Origin: Porpolomopsis calyptriformis
Lineage: Eukaryota; Basidiomycota; Agaricomycetes; Agaricales; Hygrophoraceae
Reading direction: 5' to 3'
Length of the DNA: 64,000 nt
Assembly: GCA_951640195.1 (NCBI GenBank)
Contig: OX621169.1
Span: 1,860,001-1,924,000 of the forward strand
Part shown: piece after piece, positions 33,455 through 44,649 of the stretch
How the letters are laid out: the number at the start of each line of letters is the position of its first letter
Numbering within the stretch: the stretch's first letter is position 1
Program-made: the position numbers and the translations under genes
The notes under the pieces: generated by a model
Database searches by the model: none
What the model saw: only the letters and a program-made list of their open reading frames with translations
Told to the model about the DNA's origin: nothing

Positions 33455-34441
33455 TCATGCGAACGCTGTCGTTAGCTGCGCGGCTCTTCGCGAGGGTAGT
33501 CCAGTCGACGATGGGGCCTCTGGAGGGTCTTGAATGCAGCATCGGGGGATGACACCCTTGGCTGTATTAACGGGACCCAGGAACTGGATCATACACCATC
33601 CGTCCATATACTCGTCCAATATCTGAACGACATCCCCAACATCGACAGCAAGTTCATCCGGAAGAGTGGGAAGGAAGTCGTTTACGACATGCATGGTGCG
33701 GGGGAACTTTTTAGCGCCAGCTTGAAGGATGATGCTCACTCTCTGCGAAGTGGCTCCGGATGAGAACGAGAATGTGGGACTCGCCAGAGCAGGGGCGATA
33801 TCCTCTGAAAATGACACGGGTGTTGTGGTTCGCGCCAAAGGGGTATCGAGGACGGAAGGGATGAAAGGCAAGGGGGGATCGGGAGGTGGGAATGAAGATT
33901 TCAACAGGAGGGGAGACGTGGGACTGCTAGAGGGGCCGGAGATCGCGTAGGCTGGCGGGGGTGTACCCATAGACAGGTTTGACGACCGGTTCGCCATTAC
34001 GACTATAGAGACAGGCCTTGAGGGCGAGGGCTTGAGCAAAGCGGCGGCGGGTATCTGGATTGGGCTGGGAGTAGAATCGGCTTGTGGGATCCAACGGGTC
34101 AAGTCAGGAGTTTGGGGCAACGGATTCTTGTTTTTCTCTACATCATCATTCTCAGCTTTAACTTGAGCTGGTCGTTTTTGACTGTTGATCCAGGAAGCCG
34201 CCCGCTTTTGTCTCCATACTTGAACTTTCCAAGCTAAGACGACTAGAATTTGGGAATCATGCGATTGAGAACGCCTGGTGTCATTGATTGAATACCGCTC
34301 ACCGAGTAAAATGAATCCAGAAATCACGATAGCCGCAATTATAACATTGGTAGCCTGAGAAAGCTGCGCCGCATGATGAGAACGTCTCTGGTTGAGAAGA
34401 ATTATCTTCGTATGAGTACGGGACGCTAAGGTAATGGCCAT
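33455..34441 (-). CDS. Single-pass membrane protein with C-terminal SH3 domain (B)
   Basis: Two exons joined across an intron (GT donor after FILLG, acceptor before WKVQVW) encode about 305 residues. The N-terminus is short, then a transmembrane helix (ATNVIIAAIVISGFILL), then a basic segment (KVQVWRQKRAASW). A disordered Pro/Ser-rich region contains several PP motifs, and a C-terminal SH3 domain reads VNDFLPTLPDELAVDVGDV, VQILDEYMDGWCMIQFL, AKGVIPRCCI. The order membrane span - linker - SH3 matches protein A at 26592-27578, but this one lacks the Ser/Pro ectodomain. The two probably arose by duplication or belong to the same family; they face the same way and flank the SNF2 and PAM17 genes. 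Confidence 0.78.
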   Translation of the reverse strand: MAITLASRTHTKIILLNQRRSHHAAQLSQATNVIIAAIVISGFILLGERYSINDTRRSQSHDSQILVVLAWKVQVWRQKRAASWINSQKRPAQVKAENDDVEKNKNPLPQTPDLTRWIPQADSTPSPIQIPAAALLKPSPSRPVSIVVMANRSSNLSMGTPPPAYAISGPSSSPTSPLLLKSSFPPPDPPLPFIPSVLDTPLARTTTPVSFSEDIAPALASPTFSFSSGATSQRVSIILQAGAKKFPRTMHVVNDFLPTLPDELAVDVGDVVQILDEYMDGWCMIQFLGPVNTAKGVIPRCCIQDPPEAPSSTGLPSRRAAQLTTAFA

Positions 34442-34799
34442 CGATCAGAACAAGGGAGTGGACAGGTCTCGGGCAGAAACCCTGGGGGGTGACGAAGGAA
34501 GGGAAGAAAAGAGCGCGCACATTAGTTACCCCATGATTTGCTGGTGTTCCCGGAGGCTCCACGCGCATATGCAATCACCATATGCATTCACCATACCAAC
34601 ATGGTCGAATCCAAATTAGGATTATTATCACCGACGAACAGGTCATGCCAGGAGCTCAGACGCCATTCGCGAATGACCTTCAAGAAGACTCCCAAGATGA
34701 AAAAAAAGCACATCGACAGCTATATAAGAGAAAACTGGAATAGATACTCCATAGATACATTTCAAAGTCACATGCGAGCTTCGTCGGGCAGCGACATGA
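34442..34799. other. Promoter region of SH3 protein B
   Basis: A 358-bp spacer between the stop of the CCCH-ankyrin-AAA+ gene and the start of SH3 protein B, both minus strand. No gene is recognised. Short open frames across it read as noise. Confidence 0.4.
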
Positions 34800-37700
34800 T
34801 CAATTAAGTTGGGCCTCGCATGCCAATTGATTGGACACCGCTCTGTACAACGATCGAGCACCCTCAACTGGGACGTATTCTGATAGTGCCTGACGGATGA
34901 TTGAGTCCACAGCCTCTGACGGCATCCCTCTCACGGATTCCCCTGCCAGAGAATGCAAGGCCTCCATGGATATAGCCTTTTTTTCGTCCAAAGAGAAAGG
35001 CGTAAAGGGTAAGACGGTTGTCACTCGCGATATCAAAGAAACCTACGGCGAATTGGTCAATCGACAGGCTGGTGATGGCAGCGAATTACACTTACCCCAA
35101 GACATTCAGACATGCGATGCCGCAGAAGGCCCATGAGCTGGGCGTATTTATCTCGTGATATCGCTTCGGAATGTGCATGATATTCGAATATCAGCTCATG
35201 ACCCACATTCGAAGTGCCTAGCCATATCACATTTCGGACGTCGATATAGCGTTTCCCAGCACCCAAAGAGCAACGGCCTTTGAGAGTCGTGAGCTTTTTC
35301 AACTTGTTCAATGTTGTCTACTTACCATGCTCCCAAGGCATAAGTAACGACCACAATATCTTCTCATCTTCTATCTTTTCGATCTCCTGCAGAAAGTAAA
35401 ATTTCAGTTTTGTATATTGAAATCATTAAGACGCAACCGACATCAAGAACGACAACACAGCGTCTGCCTTCGTTATCAACGAGAAATTCAGCTAGTGTTA
35501 ACGAGGAAGGTTCCTGTCGTGCATCAGATAAACACAGGCATGACCATAGAGACTGTTGGCTTACTTGATTTGGACTCATGGAACAAGATTGCCATATTTC
35601 ATGAGTGGACCGTAAGGTTGTCATATTTACAGTATGAGTTGGAACATCAAGAAGAGAACCGACTAACCGTGTTCATATCAATATTACATTCTATGCCAGG
35701 AGAGAAAACGTACATTTATGAGCAAGAAGACTTTTTCCGTGTCCACTTGGTCCTGCAACGGGTATGGTTTAGCATCCAGAAAGACGGGTACGTGTGGTTA
35801 TTATAATACCGCAAAGCAAGGCAACAATTGGCGCGACAGAAAGTTGTTGCGAATGGATGCTCAGAACGCGAAAGAGCTCTTCGAGGGCACAATCTTGACC
35901 AACCAGCGCATAGCGTATCCGCGTGAGTGGACGGAAGAATGAGCGATGGATAAGTGCTGAAGTTCGGCGGGTATGTGCTGCATCTGCTCTGCAGACATAA
36001 TATCTATCGTTTCACATGAGGATGCAAAAAATGGTATAGATTAATGTTCCCACTTAGTAGCAGGGTCTAAATTTTCCAAGAGAGTGTTAAATTGAGTGGT
36101 TGATGATGAGTCCACACCGTCCCCGTTAGGTGGAAATTGCGGGGATTTGTTTTCGGGGTTTCTGAGAGTTGCGGGATCTGCACCATACGCCAACAATGTC
36201 TTCACGATGTCGATTTTGTGTGTCAGTTTGTCATTTGTCACAGTGAAGGCTAAGGCGGACAGCGGTCCAACTTGGTCGTTAGGTTGTACCTCCCCGTCTT
36301 CTAGAACGCGTTTAACTTGTACAACGTCATCGCTTGCTATGGCAAACATGAGTGTGGGGCGAGGTGTGGCGATGGCATGGAAGGTTGGGTGCACAGGAGC
36401 AGCAGTGGGACCGGCAGAAAGTGGCACACGCGGTGGAATAGGAGCGGTTTGACAAATGGCCCGATCATATCTATGAAAGTTATTGCTGTTACCCTCAATG
36501 TCATCATGGCTCATCACAGGCTCCGATTGACTGCTTGAAGAACGAAGGCGAGCATCGGCAAATTTGAGGTGATCGAGACGGGTCCTGAAACGGAGCGACG
36601 GTGGCCATGATTCAGGATGTGAGAGGGGAGCGGTTGGCAGTTTGTCAGGGTCAGTATTTAGGGGTAATGAAGCTGGCTCGTTAATAGATATGAATGAGTT
36701 GCGAGCATGTCGAGGTATGAGTGGAGAACGTGAGCACGATGACTTTATCGAGAGTCAGAAATGTTATACCAAGGACACCACATTACACTGACCAAAGGGT
36801 TGTCTGACACGGAAAAATCTGATGATACACTTGTAGATGCTATAGACGTTCGGTTGATAAAGCCTATGAAAATATGAGTAGGATCCATAGAGGGATGAGA
36901 AGGCCAGTGATGCATACCAATATGTTTCTTCGAAAGTGATTTGCTAGATGATGGAGATGTAGATGTAAATATAGGAGAATTCAAACCCAATGCAATAGAC
37001 TGAAGTTATTTTCGGTACATTGAAATTAACTGGCTGGTAACGATGAAAACTCACCAGTCGGAGTGGCTTGAGGTGAGTGGTCTGCGGGAGTATGGGCAGT
37101 TTGTTGAGAGAAATGCAGTGTGAGCCGCCCAGCGGTTTCTCTATATCTAGTAACGGCTGCAGTGGTTGGCAAAGGAGGTCTTTTGTAGCGTGGGATGGGG
37201 AAGATAAAGATGTTATGATACTTTTTGGTTCACGTTTATGTCGTTCTATGCTGTAATGCTGGATTCGCAATGATGTTAATGATAAGATTGCTGAGATACA
37301 AGAATTACTGACAGATGCAACCGAATTCCGTGACCCGATGGATATTCCAGGGAGAGTCTCAGGATCGGTGCCTGCGGAATTCCCGTGAATAGGGTTTCGA
37401 GTCGGAATGCTCTGACGAAAATTGAAAGACGAAGGGGATTGCACCGACGCCATTTCATCACAGAACCTGGGAGGGGTGAAAACACGACCGTGTGGGAATG
37501 AGAAGTCGAGAGGTGGGGATAGCCCACCAGGGTCATCAGAGTGCACTGAGAGCAGAAGACCCGTATCCGGGGCTGGATCTAAGTTTGAGCAGAGTGCGGC
37601 AGGAGGTAAGTCTGGTGCTAGAGATTGGCCAGCCGAGCCAGTGTCCAAAGACGGAATTTCGGAGTAAACATCGTATAATGATTGGAGAACATCATTCTCG

Positions 37701-38947
37701 TTTCCGAGGTCTGAAAAATCTGCGGGTCGTAATGGAGGACTCTGCGAGAATGACTCGGACTTGGGTGATATTTCCGTAACCCATTCTTCGGAGAAAGAAG
37801 ACGAATCAGAGTCATCGTCCGTCGGTGCGTGATCAATGCTCTTTGTAGGGGAAAATTCTGACATGTGTTCGATTGATCCAACCTCCAGTGACTCTTTTGC
37901 ACTCAAAAAGTCAGGAGAGAATTCATCGTGCTCTTGGTCAGTCAGCAGGGAGGTCAAAAGTCGATCAGGACTGGAACACTTGATGGGTAACTCGACGTTT
38001 TCCGAATTGAGCAACGCCGTCTCTAAATAGTTGGATATTTCTGCCTCGAGATGGGAGCATGGCTGAGGATCTAGCGACAGATGTTGGTCTACAACAAAAT
38101 TCGGTGAGGCAGTGGTTTCTGAAGTCGTATTAAAAGGTGGCATAGAATATCGCGGAGAAACTTCCGAAGGAGTGGAGGAAGTGAAAGGACTGGATGGGGG
38201 AGACATGCGGAGAGGAGACGGACTTGTCCAGCTGTCTGCGTAGCCCGAGTCGATAGTGTCATTGCCGTCCAGATGCTCGGGTTCAAGGAACGGGATGAAC
38301 GGAAGGTTTGACATCGGAGAGAGAAGACTGGGATCAGTGTAAGGTGAATGGTCAGGAAGGACATCGACGGCAGGACAACTGGTAGGCGAGAGGTCTTCTG
38401 AACACTCATCTCTCTGCTGAAAACGAGAAAAGGGTCTAATTGTGTCATGGTCGTCGTCTTCGAAACCAAGATCATCGCCTGCAGTGACTGTAGGTTGCCC
38501 AACTGCAACATGTTCAGTATTCTCGTACTCCGAGTTTTGGGGCGAGCGATATGTGCCGTCAGAGTGGTCTGCTTGAGAAGGTTTAATGGAATATCCTAAT
38601 TCATCTTTCTCGTCCATGCCAATGACATCCTGTAAGGCTATTATTAATTGCGACAAACGCCGTGAGCGAGGTTGTGATCGAAATAAGTGGTGGGGGGTGT
38701 CAACCGAGTTTGAGCTTAAAGCATAGACAAGAGAAGGTTGAGGGGCAGATTCTGAAAAATGGTCGGCTGCGGATGACTGTTGAAATTCGGAACAGTGCAA
38801 AAAATTGCATGAGTTGGCAAACAAGCAACGGCCATCAGAGTAGAATGGACAAGGTCGCGCTGTTATTGGAGTTAAGATGGCTAGGCAAAAAAAAAAACAC
38901 TCCTGTACGCACTCTTCACCCGCCATGGAGGATGCATCGGAAGACAT
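34800..38947 (-). CDS. CCCH zinc finger - ankyrin - Clp-type AAA+ ATPase
   Basis: Continuous splicing joins a very long N-terminal exon set to a AAA+ C-terminus, about 1,250 residues. Near the start is a CCCH finger, RPCPFYSDGRCLFANSCNFLH (spacing C-7-C-5-C-3-H). Some 600 disordered acidic/Ser residues follow. Then an ankyrin-like part: PTLMFAIASDDVVQVKRVLE, LTHKIDIVKTLLAYGADPA. After an intron (ATK / ADAAHTRRTS) comes RIRYALVGQDCALEELFRVL, Walker A GPSGHGKSLLAHK, Walker B CVVVLDEIEK, sensor region NVIWLGTSN, and the C-terminal lid VTTVLPFTPFSLDEKKAI. This AAA+ module is of the ClpB D2/torsin/Skd3 type; ankyrins next to it recall mitochondrial CLPB (Skd3) disaggregase. The CCCH finger suggests RNA binding instead of a mitochondrial location. 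That CCCH and AAA+ parts are one transcript is inferred from uninterrupted frame across 36.0-36.7 kb; two genes remain possible. Confidence 0.68.
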
Positions 38948-39085
38948 TGAGGAGTAGTTGCTAATTTTGGTAAAATAAAAAAGGTGACCGTGGGAGTCAC
39001 TTTCCTAATCGTTGGCTGCCATCAAGGATGCGTCTCCGCATTCCTCGATTAACCCTTTTCTCTGGACCAAACTGTTCGCTCTGTG

Positions 39086-40405
39086 ATGTCAGGCCATCCG
39101 TTTAAATCTACCCGTTTGTCTTCTTTCTTAACGGACTTGTTTCCAGACAGCGAGAGCAGAGTTAGCTCGGGTCAGGAAAGCGGTACGTTTCAGAGTCATA
39201 CTTCTCCTGCAACCCCAGACATATTCCTCCGTTCTCTCCCAGCGCCCATTCCATTTGGAGACGATAAACATCCAGGACCACGCTCAGGAAAGTTGGAGGA
39301 AGAAATATGCTTACTGGATTCCCGCACTTCATCTCGAGGGCAAGGAGATTGCCAAGGGTCGATGGGACGCGGAGACGGTGAATCAAGCCCTGGACCTTTG
39401 GGAGGCGGCTTGCAACGAGCCACTCGAGAAGGAGGATTAACTGAACCTGATATCTCCCAACTATTCTTTGTCGACACTTCAGCTACTCAGGGCCTGTCCA
39501 ACTCTTACATTTATACACGGAGTAATGAAGGCGTGCTAGGAGAGGAAGGGGACGAGGATGTGGCTCAACCCGTTTTTTCATCGAGCCGTTGCTTCAACTG
39601 TGGTTCCTCGGACCACATGGTCTCCTCCTGCACATCGTCGCTTGACCAGCAAGTCATATCCCTCTCCCTCCAGCTCTATCGTTTTCTACAGGCTGGACGT
39701 GGTGCCAACCAGGATCGCGAGCCAAAACGGATCCATGTCGTTCAAGAGTGGAAACGACAGAGGCTGGAGTGGTTGGACACATTTGAGCCCGGTCAAGTAA
39801 GGGGATTATTGTTGATAGATGCCCTCGGTTCAGATGTAGACGATGCCCCCTGGTTGCGGAACATGGCAATCTGGGGGTATCCAAAGGGTTGGGTGGCAGA
39901 AGGAGACCCAAGGGATGAAGTGAGGGAAAGGATTCAAAACGAGTACTGCGACTTGTTGGACATTACTGACAACGACGAGACGCTGGCCATCATCGAAGAC
40001 GACAACGTCGATGTCAGATCGTCTCAGTCAGATTCGGCCGATCCCACCGTTGAGATCGACGCCACGTGGGAGAACATCTCGGAACACCATTCCGTTATCC
40101 GTCGGTGGGCACATTACCCGCCGTCTCGTTTTTCTTTCGAACATCTGCCAATCTACTCGGGTCTTTCCCTTCCGGCCATCTCGCAGAACAATACTTCAAA
40201 TCACCCGAACAACAATAACATGAACCTTGCAGTCCGAACCAAACACATGGGCGCATTACCCCCCTGGAGAGTTCCGAATGTGTTTCTATCCGTGGGTCCG
40301 TCCCCTCCTCCTCCATGTACGACACCTCCACCACTGCCACCGCCACCTCTGCCTAGCGACGACGACCTCAGTGAAGCTGACATGGACATGTCAGATTCCG
40401 AGTAG
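39086..40405 (+). CDS. Zinc-knuckle PSP-domain RNA-processing protein (ZCCHC8-like)
   Basis: A 439-codon open frame. It has a CCHC zinc knuckle (CFNCGSSDHMVSSC, about residues 170-183), then EWKRQRLEWLDTFEPGQVR and a PSP-like block (LLLIDALGSDVDDAPWLRN / MAIWGYPKGWV), and an acidic, Pro-rich end (PPPLPPPPLPSDDDLSEAD). Knuckle plus PSP is the ZCCHC8 plan; ZCCHC8 scaffolds the nuclear exosome-targeting complex in animals, and related fungal proteins act with Mtr4-type helicases or SF3b. Between 39290 and 39440 the sequence in the +1-shifted frame (YAYWIPALHLEGKEIAKGRW, ALDLWEAACNEP) looks much more protein-like than the called frame, so the model may contain two compensating errors there. The ATG at 39086 is the first in frame. 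Confidence 0.72.
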   Translation: MSGHPFKSTRLSSFLTDLFPDSESRVSSGQESGTFQSHTSPATPDIFLRSLPAPIPFGDDKHPGPRSGKLEEEICLLDSRTSSRGQGDCQGSMGRGDGESSPGPLGGGLQRATREGGLTEPDISQLFFVDTSATQGLSNSYIYTRSNEGVLGEEGDEDVAQPVFSSSRCFNCGSSDHMVSSCTSSLDQQVISLSLQLYRFLQAGRGANQDREPKRIHVVQEWKRQRLEWLDTFEPGQVRGLLLIDALGSDVDDAPWLRNMAIWGYPKGWVAEGDPRDEVRERIQNEYCDLLDITDNDETLAIIEDDNVDVRSSQSDSADPTVEIDATWENISEHHSVIRRWAHYPPSRFSFEHLPIYSGLSLPAISQNNTSNHPNNNNMNLAVRTKHMGALPPWRVPNVFLSVGPSPPPPCTTPPPLPPPPLPSDDDLSEADMDMSDSE

Positions 40406-40995
40406 TTTCTATACCGAATGTTCTGTTCATTTAGCGACGGCGTATCAGACTTTTCCAAACCCCGATCGAGTGCCGCCAGTAAGCTGTAAAGGCCATACCA
40501 TAACCTGCCTGTATGTAAGGGGATGGGCAAATGATGTGCCCTTGAAACTATGTACGTGAATTACATGATGACCTCGGTGACATGACCGAAATGGAATTGA
40601 AGGCAAAGAATTGATCCAAATCCGAACATCCACCATGATCGATGGTCAAATTTTGAAAAAAAAAAACCGATTTTACGGATTATGACTCCCTCATCAGTTC
40701 CGGTCTGGTATAAATTCGGACGGTTGCGGAACAAGCAATCCAATCTTTTACCTCTTACTTCCACCTCTTCAAAGTTGGCTAACTTCAAGTCTCCGTACTT
40801 CACCCCGCGCGGTCCGCATTCATCTACATACTTTTAACTTGATGTTCATTATCGCAATCCAGCTTGCCTCGAAGCGTTTGCCGTTGCACAGTATCATCGA
40901 CGGCATCCTTAGACAAATTCCCTTGTCGTCTGTACTTATACTCGGCATGATTCCAACCAAATCCTCACTCCTTCTCATCAACAGTACACACATAA
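40406..40995. other. Intergenic, promoter of MgtA-like gene
   Basis: A 590-bp spacer between two plus-strand genes. It contains an A10 run near 40658-40667 and C/T-rich pieces just upstream of the ATG at 40996, as is common in fungal promoters. No gene is recognised. Confidence 0.4.
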
Positions 40996-43900
40996 ATGTC
41001 CCCTGTCTTCACTAGCCTCGCCAGGGTGTTGCCAACCCGTCCTTTCAAATCGCAATCTCCGGAGGAAATCGTCGTCGGACAGGACAAGACTAATCCCGCT
41101 CTAGAAGGAAAGGTTGGCATCCCTTCCGCGTCTCCCCCCGTTAGAAAGGGAGGTGAGGGACAGGCGAGGCAAGAACAAATTATTCGGGAAAATCTTGCTC
41201 GTTTCGCCCGTCTTCCTGCTTATTCAGTCTTCGAGTGTGTTGTTTTCTTAATCTGTGAATCCGACACTTCTTCTGACCAAGACGCAAGTCTCCAGCCTCA
41301 TTCCAGTCCGTCAGGCCTGACTAATGAGGTGGCCGCTGACATCCTGAAGAACCATGGTCGCAATCTTCTCGCGACGGAGCGTCCGCCGACTCCTCTTTCT
41401 CTTCTGGTTCTAGCTATCGCGAATCCATTCAACTCTCTTCTCATAGTCCTAGCGATCATTAGCATAGCTACCGGCGACAGGGCTACGTTCTCCGTCATGA
41501 TGTCCATGGTCGTGGCTTCAACTGGACTCAGGTCTGTTCCTTTACATTCGTGTTTGTCGCGGCTTTCGAGTGGTGCAGGATTCACAAAGTTAACTAGGTT
41601 CTGGCAAGACTTGAAATCAGTAGCTCAAGCGTCCAAGCTCATCAACAGCGTCACAACGAACGTCCACGTTCTCCGTCAAAGAACCGATCACTCTTCTGAG
41701 GATCTAGAGATCGATCGCAAGGACGTCGTTCCCGGCGACGTGCTTCTCTTCACAAGTGAGTGCTCAAGTTCCTTTACTTTCGTTCCTTCAAGTTCACATG
41801 GTTTTAGGTGGTGATGTCTTTCCTGGTGACTGTGTCATCTTCTCGGCAGAGGGTGTAACTATCACCCAAGCTTCGCTGACAGGCGAATTGATGCCAGTCG
41901 AGAAGAGCCCACGGTTGGAGCTCCCCCCTCCCCAGTACGATTTCGACCTTCTTGACAATCTCAACATCTGTCTTGCGGGAGCATCGGTGGCAACCGGTAG
42001 TGGTCGGGCTCTCGTGGTCTCGACAGGTAGTGAGACCTACCTGGCATCGATCGCAAAGGACTTGGCGAAAATGAGGCCTCTAAATTCCATGCAGAGGGGC
42101 ATACGGAATGTCAGCTATCTCCTCCTAGCTTTCATGGCGGTGTGTTACTCTCCGTTTTTTCGTGGTCGTTCTCATCAACCTGATTCCAGGTGATGGCACC
42201 AACTGTTCTGGTAATCCAAGGAGCCATCAGCAAGAACTGGAAGGGGGCTGTTTTTTTCGCCATTTCCGTAGGAGTGGGTCTTACTCCAGGCAAGTGAGCC
42301 CACTCCTTTCGTGATATCGTTATAACTTACCACTGTTGCCGATTGACAGAGATGCTTCCCATGATCGTCGTAAGCAATCATTTCTCAACGTTCATCACAA
42401 CCTGTTGACCTGTTCATTAGACCTCTAATCTTGCTCTCTCTGCCATAAGGGTTGCTCGCAAAAAGGTTATTGTCAAGCAATTTGATGCGATACAAAACTT
42501 GGGAGCAGTCAGCATTCTCTGTTCCGACAAGACAGGCACTTTAACAATGGACGCAGTCCGCCTTTCCGCGTCTATGACCGGCGACAACACTCCCTCTAAC
42601 TTACCCCTTCATCTCGCTTATGTCAACTCTGCGCTGCAGACTGGCACCAGGAGTCTGCTTGATTCTGCCGTGGTTGATTATGTACGGTCCAATGCCAAGG
42701 ATGAGGGCGACGGGTCGGACGATTATCTCAATCTGGATAACTGGACCAAGATAGCCGAAATACCCTTCGACTCGGCTCGACGCCTCCTGTCGGTTCTCGC
42801 CGCGCGTGCGGGCATTGACGAGAAAGGGTTATTTATCACGAAGGGAGCTGTTGAAGAGGTTCTTGAACGCTGCGTCCAAGTGTATCAACATTCACCATCC
42901 TCTTCCTCCCTCTTGTCCTCGGGGAGACCCGAACACTTCAAACCCAATGATTCGCCGCCCCTCACCACCGAGATTAAGCAAGAGATCCTTGAAACTGCTG
43001 CAAAGGCAAACGAAGATGGGCTGCGACTGGTTGCTGTAGCGTGTCGATCAACCGTAGCGATGCCCTTTATGACCTTGACACCCGAAGACGAACGGGATCT
43101 TGTTTTTATCGGCTTTCTGGGATTCCTCGATCCCGTCAAGCCAGATGCTGCTGAAGCCGTCGAGACTCTTGCGTCGTTGGGCGTCCAGGTCAGTTGCTCT
43201 CCATCGTCCTTGATTACCATTAGACCGAGTCTGTCTGTTTCTAGGTCCGAATTCTTACAGGTGATGCCCCAGCGGTAGCCGCTAAAGTCGCTCGAACCTT
43301 GGGCATTCTCCCCTCCGTGGATCAGCCGCTTACTTCCTTCGGCCATATCACTCTTCCTATTGAAACGGGATACAATGAGAAAGAGTACATCCTCACCGGG
43401 GCTGAGCTCATAGCACTTTCGCACGACGAAATTGCTTACAGAGAGGCCATCGAGCGTTCCCTGATTTTTGCCAAAATGTCACCTCACCAAAAGCTAGAAG
43501 TCGTTGAGATGTTGCGCCAGAAGGGGGGACGAGCTGTAGCGTTTTTGGGTGACGGTGTTAACGATGCTTTGGCTATTCGGGCTGCCGATGTCGGGATCTC
43601 GGTGGACTCAGGGACGGAGATCGCGAAGGAAGCGGCAGATGTTATCTTGTTGGAGAAGAGCCTTGACGTGATCGCTCATGGCGTTCGGCAGGGAAGGATC
43701 ACGTATGACCGCCTTTTAACCACTTGGAATATTCAGTTGATTTCCGAGTTCTTTAGTTTCATTAATACGGTGAAGTACATCAAGATGACCTGTTCTTCCA
43801 ACTTTGGCAACGTCTTTTCTGTCCTAGGTCAGTGTTTTGCATGCTACGACGAGGGGCTGTTGCCGAGTTGAAGCAATGTTTTTGCTTGCAGTGGCTTCCG

Positions 43901-44649
43901 CTTGGCTGCCGTACCAACCCATGTTGCCGCTTCAACTCCTCTTCCAAAATTTGCTGTACGACTTCTCCCAAGCTTCTATTCCTTGGTAAGACCGCCTCAT
44001 TTACTAATTCTTAAGCACAATGACTGATAGATCCATGAACTCGAAGGGACAATGTCGACCCCGAATACCTCAGAGTTCCCATGACTTGGCGTGCAAAATC
44101 GATCTTGCGGTTCATGGTTTTTTTAGGGCCTACGTCGAGTATCTTTGATATCTGCATCTTCCTCTTGAACTGGTGCGGTGGGAGTGTTCATATATCGTGT
44201 GGATGCTTTCTCACTCGCTTTTTCCTAACACGCTAGGTTCCGGTATGGCATCCGGGAGAATAATTCTCCCCTCGTCCCGCAGGCACACACGGCATGGTTC
44301 ATCGAAGGCGCGTTGACTCAGGTGAGGAAATGATCACAGCGCCATGTCCAACGTTTTGGCTGTTCTCAACAATGTTATTTGATAAAAGATCCTCATCGTA
44401 CACGTCCTCCGAACTGGGAAGATACCCTTCTTCCAATCGACTGCGTCGCTTCAGGTAATCACTGTCACTTTTCTGGTCGGCTGCGTCGCCGTGGGGATTC
44501 CCTATATCCCAAAACTGGACGCATCCCTCAGGATGACTCCCCCACCTCCAGACTATTACGGGTTTTTGGTTGCTATCCTCGTTACGTACATGCTGCTGGT
44601 CCAGACGGTGAAGATATTTTACATCAGGCGTTTCCACGACTGGCTTTAG
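40996..44649 (+). CDS. MgtA-type (P3B) magnesium P-type ATPase
   Basis: Spliced gene of about 960 residues. Key P-type ATPase motifs in order: [19 protein letters not shown], the actuator TGES-like [32 protein letters not shown], the phosphorylation site [11 protein letters not shown] (about 42523), [46 protein letters not shown], then [20 protein letters not shown] and a five-span C-terminus ending [11 protein letters not shown]. 'LTPEMLPMI' and 'IKMTxSSNFGNxFS' are hallmarks of the bacterial MgtA/MgtB Mg2+ importers, a group also found in some fungi. The actuator reads LTGEL where LTGES is usual. Introns are short and numerous (for example one with acceptor at 43750 before FINTVKY). It probably moves Mg2+ across the plasma membrane or vacuole. 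Confidence 0.9.
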
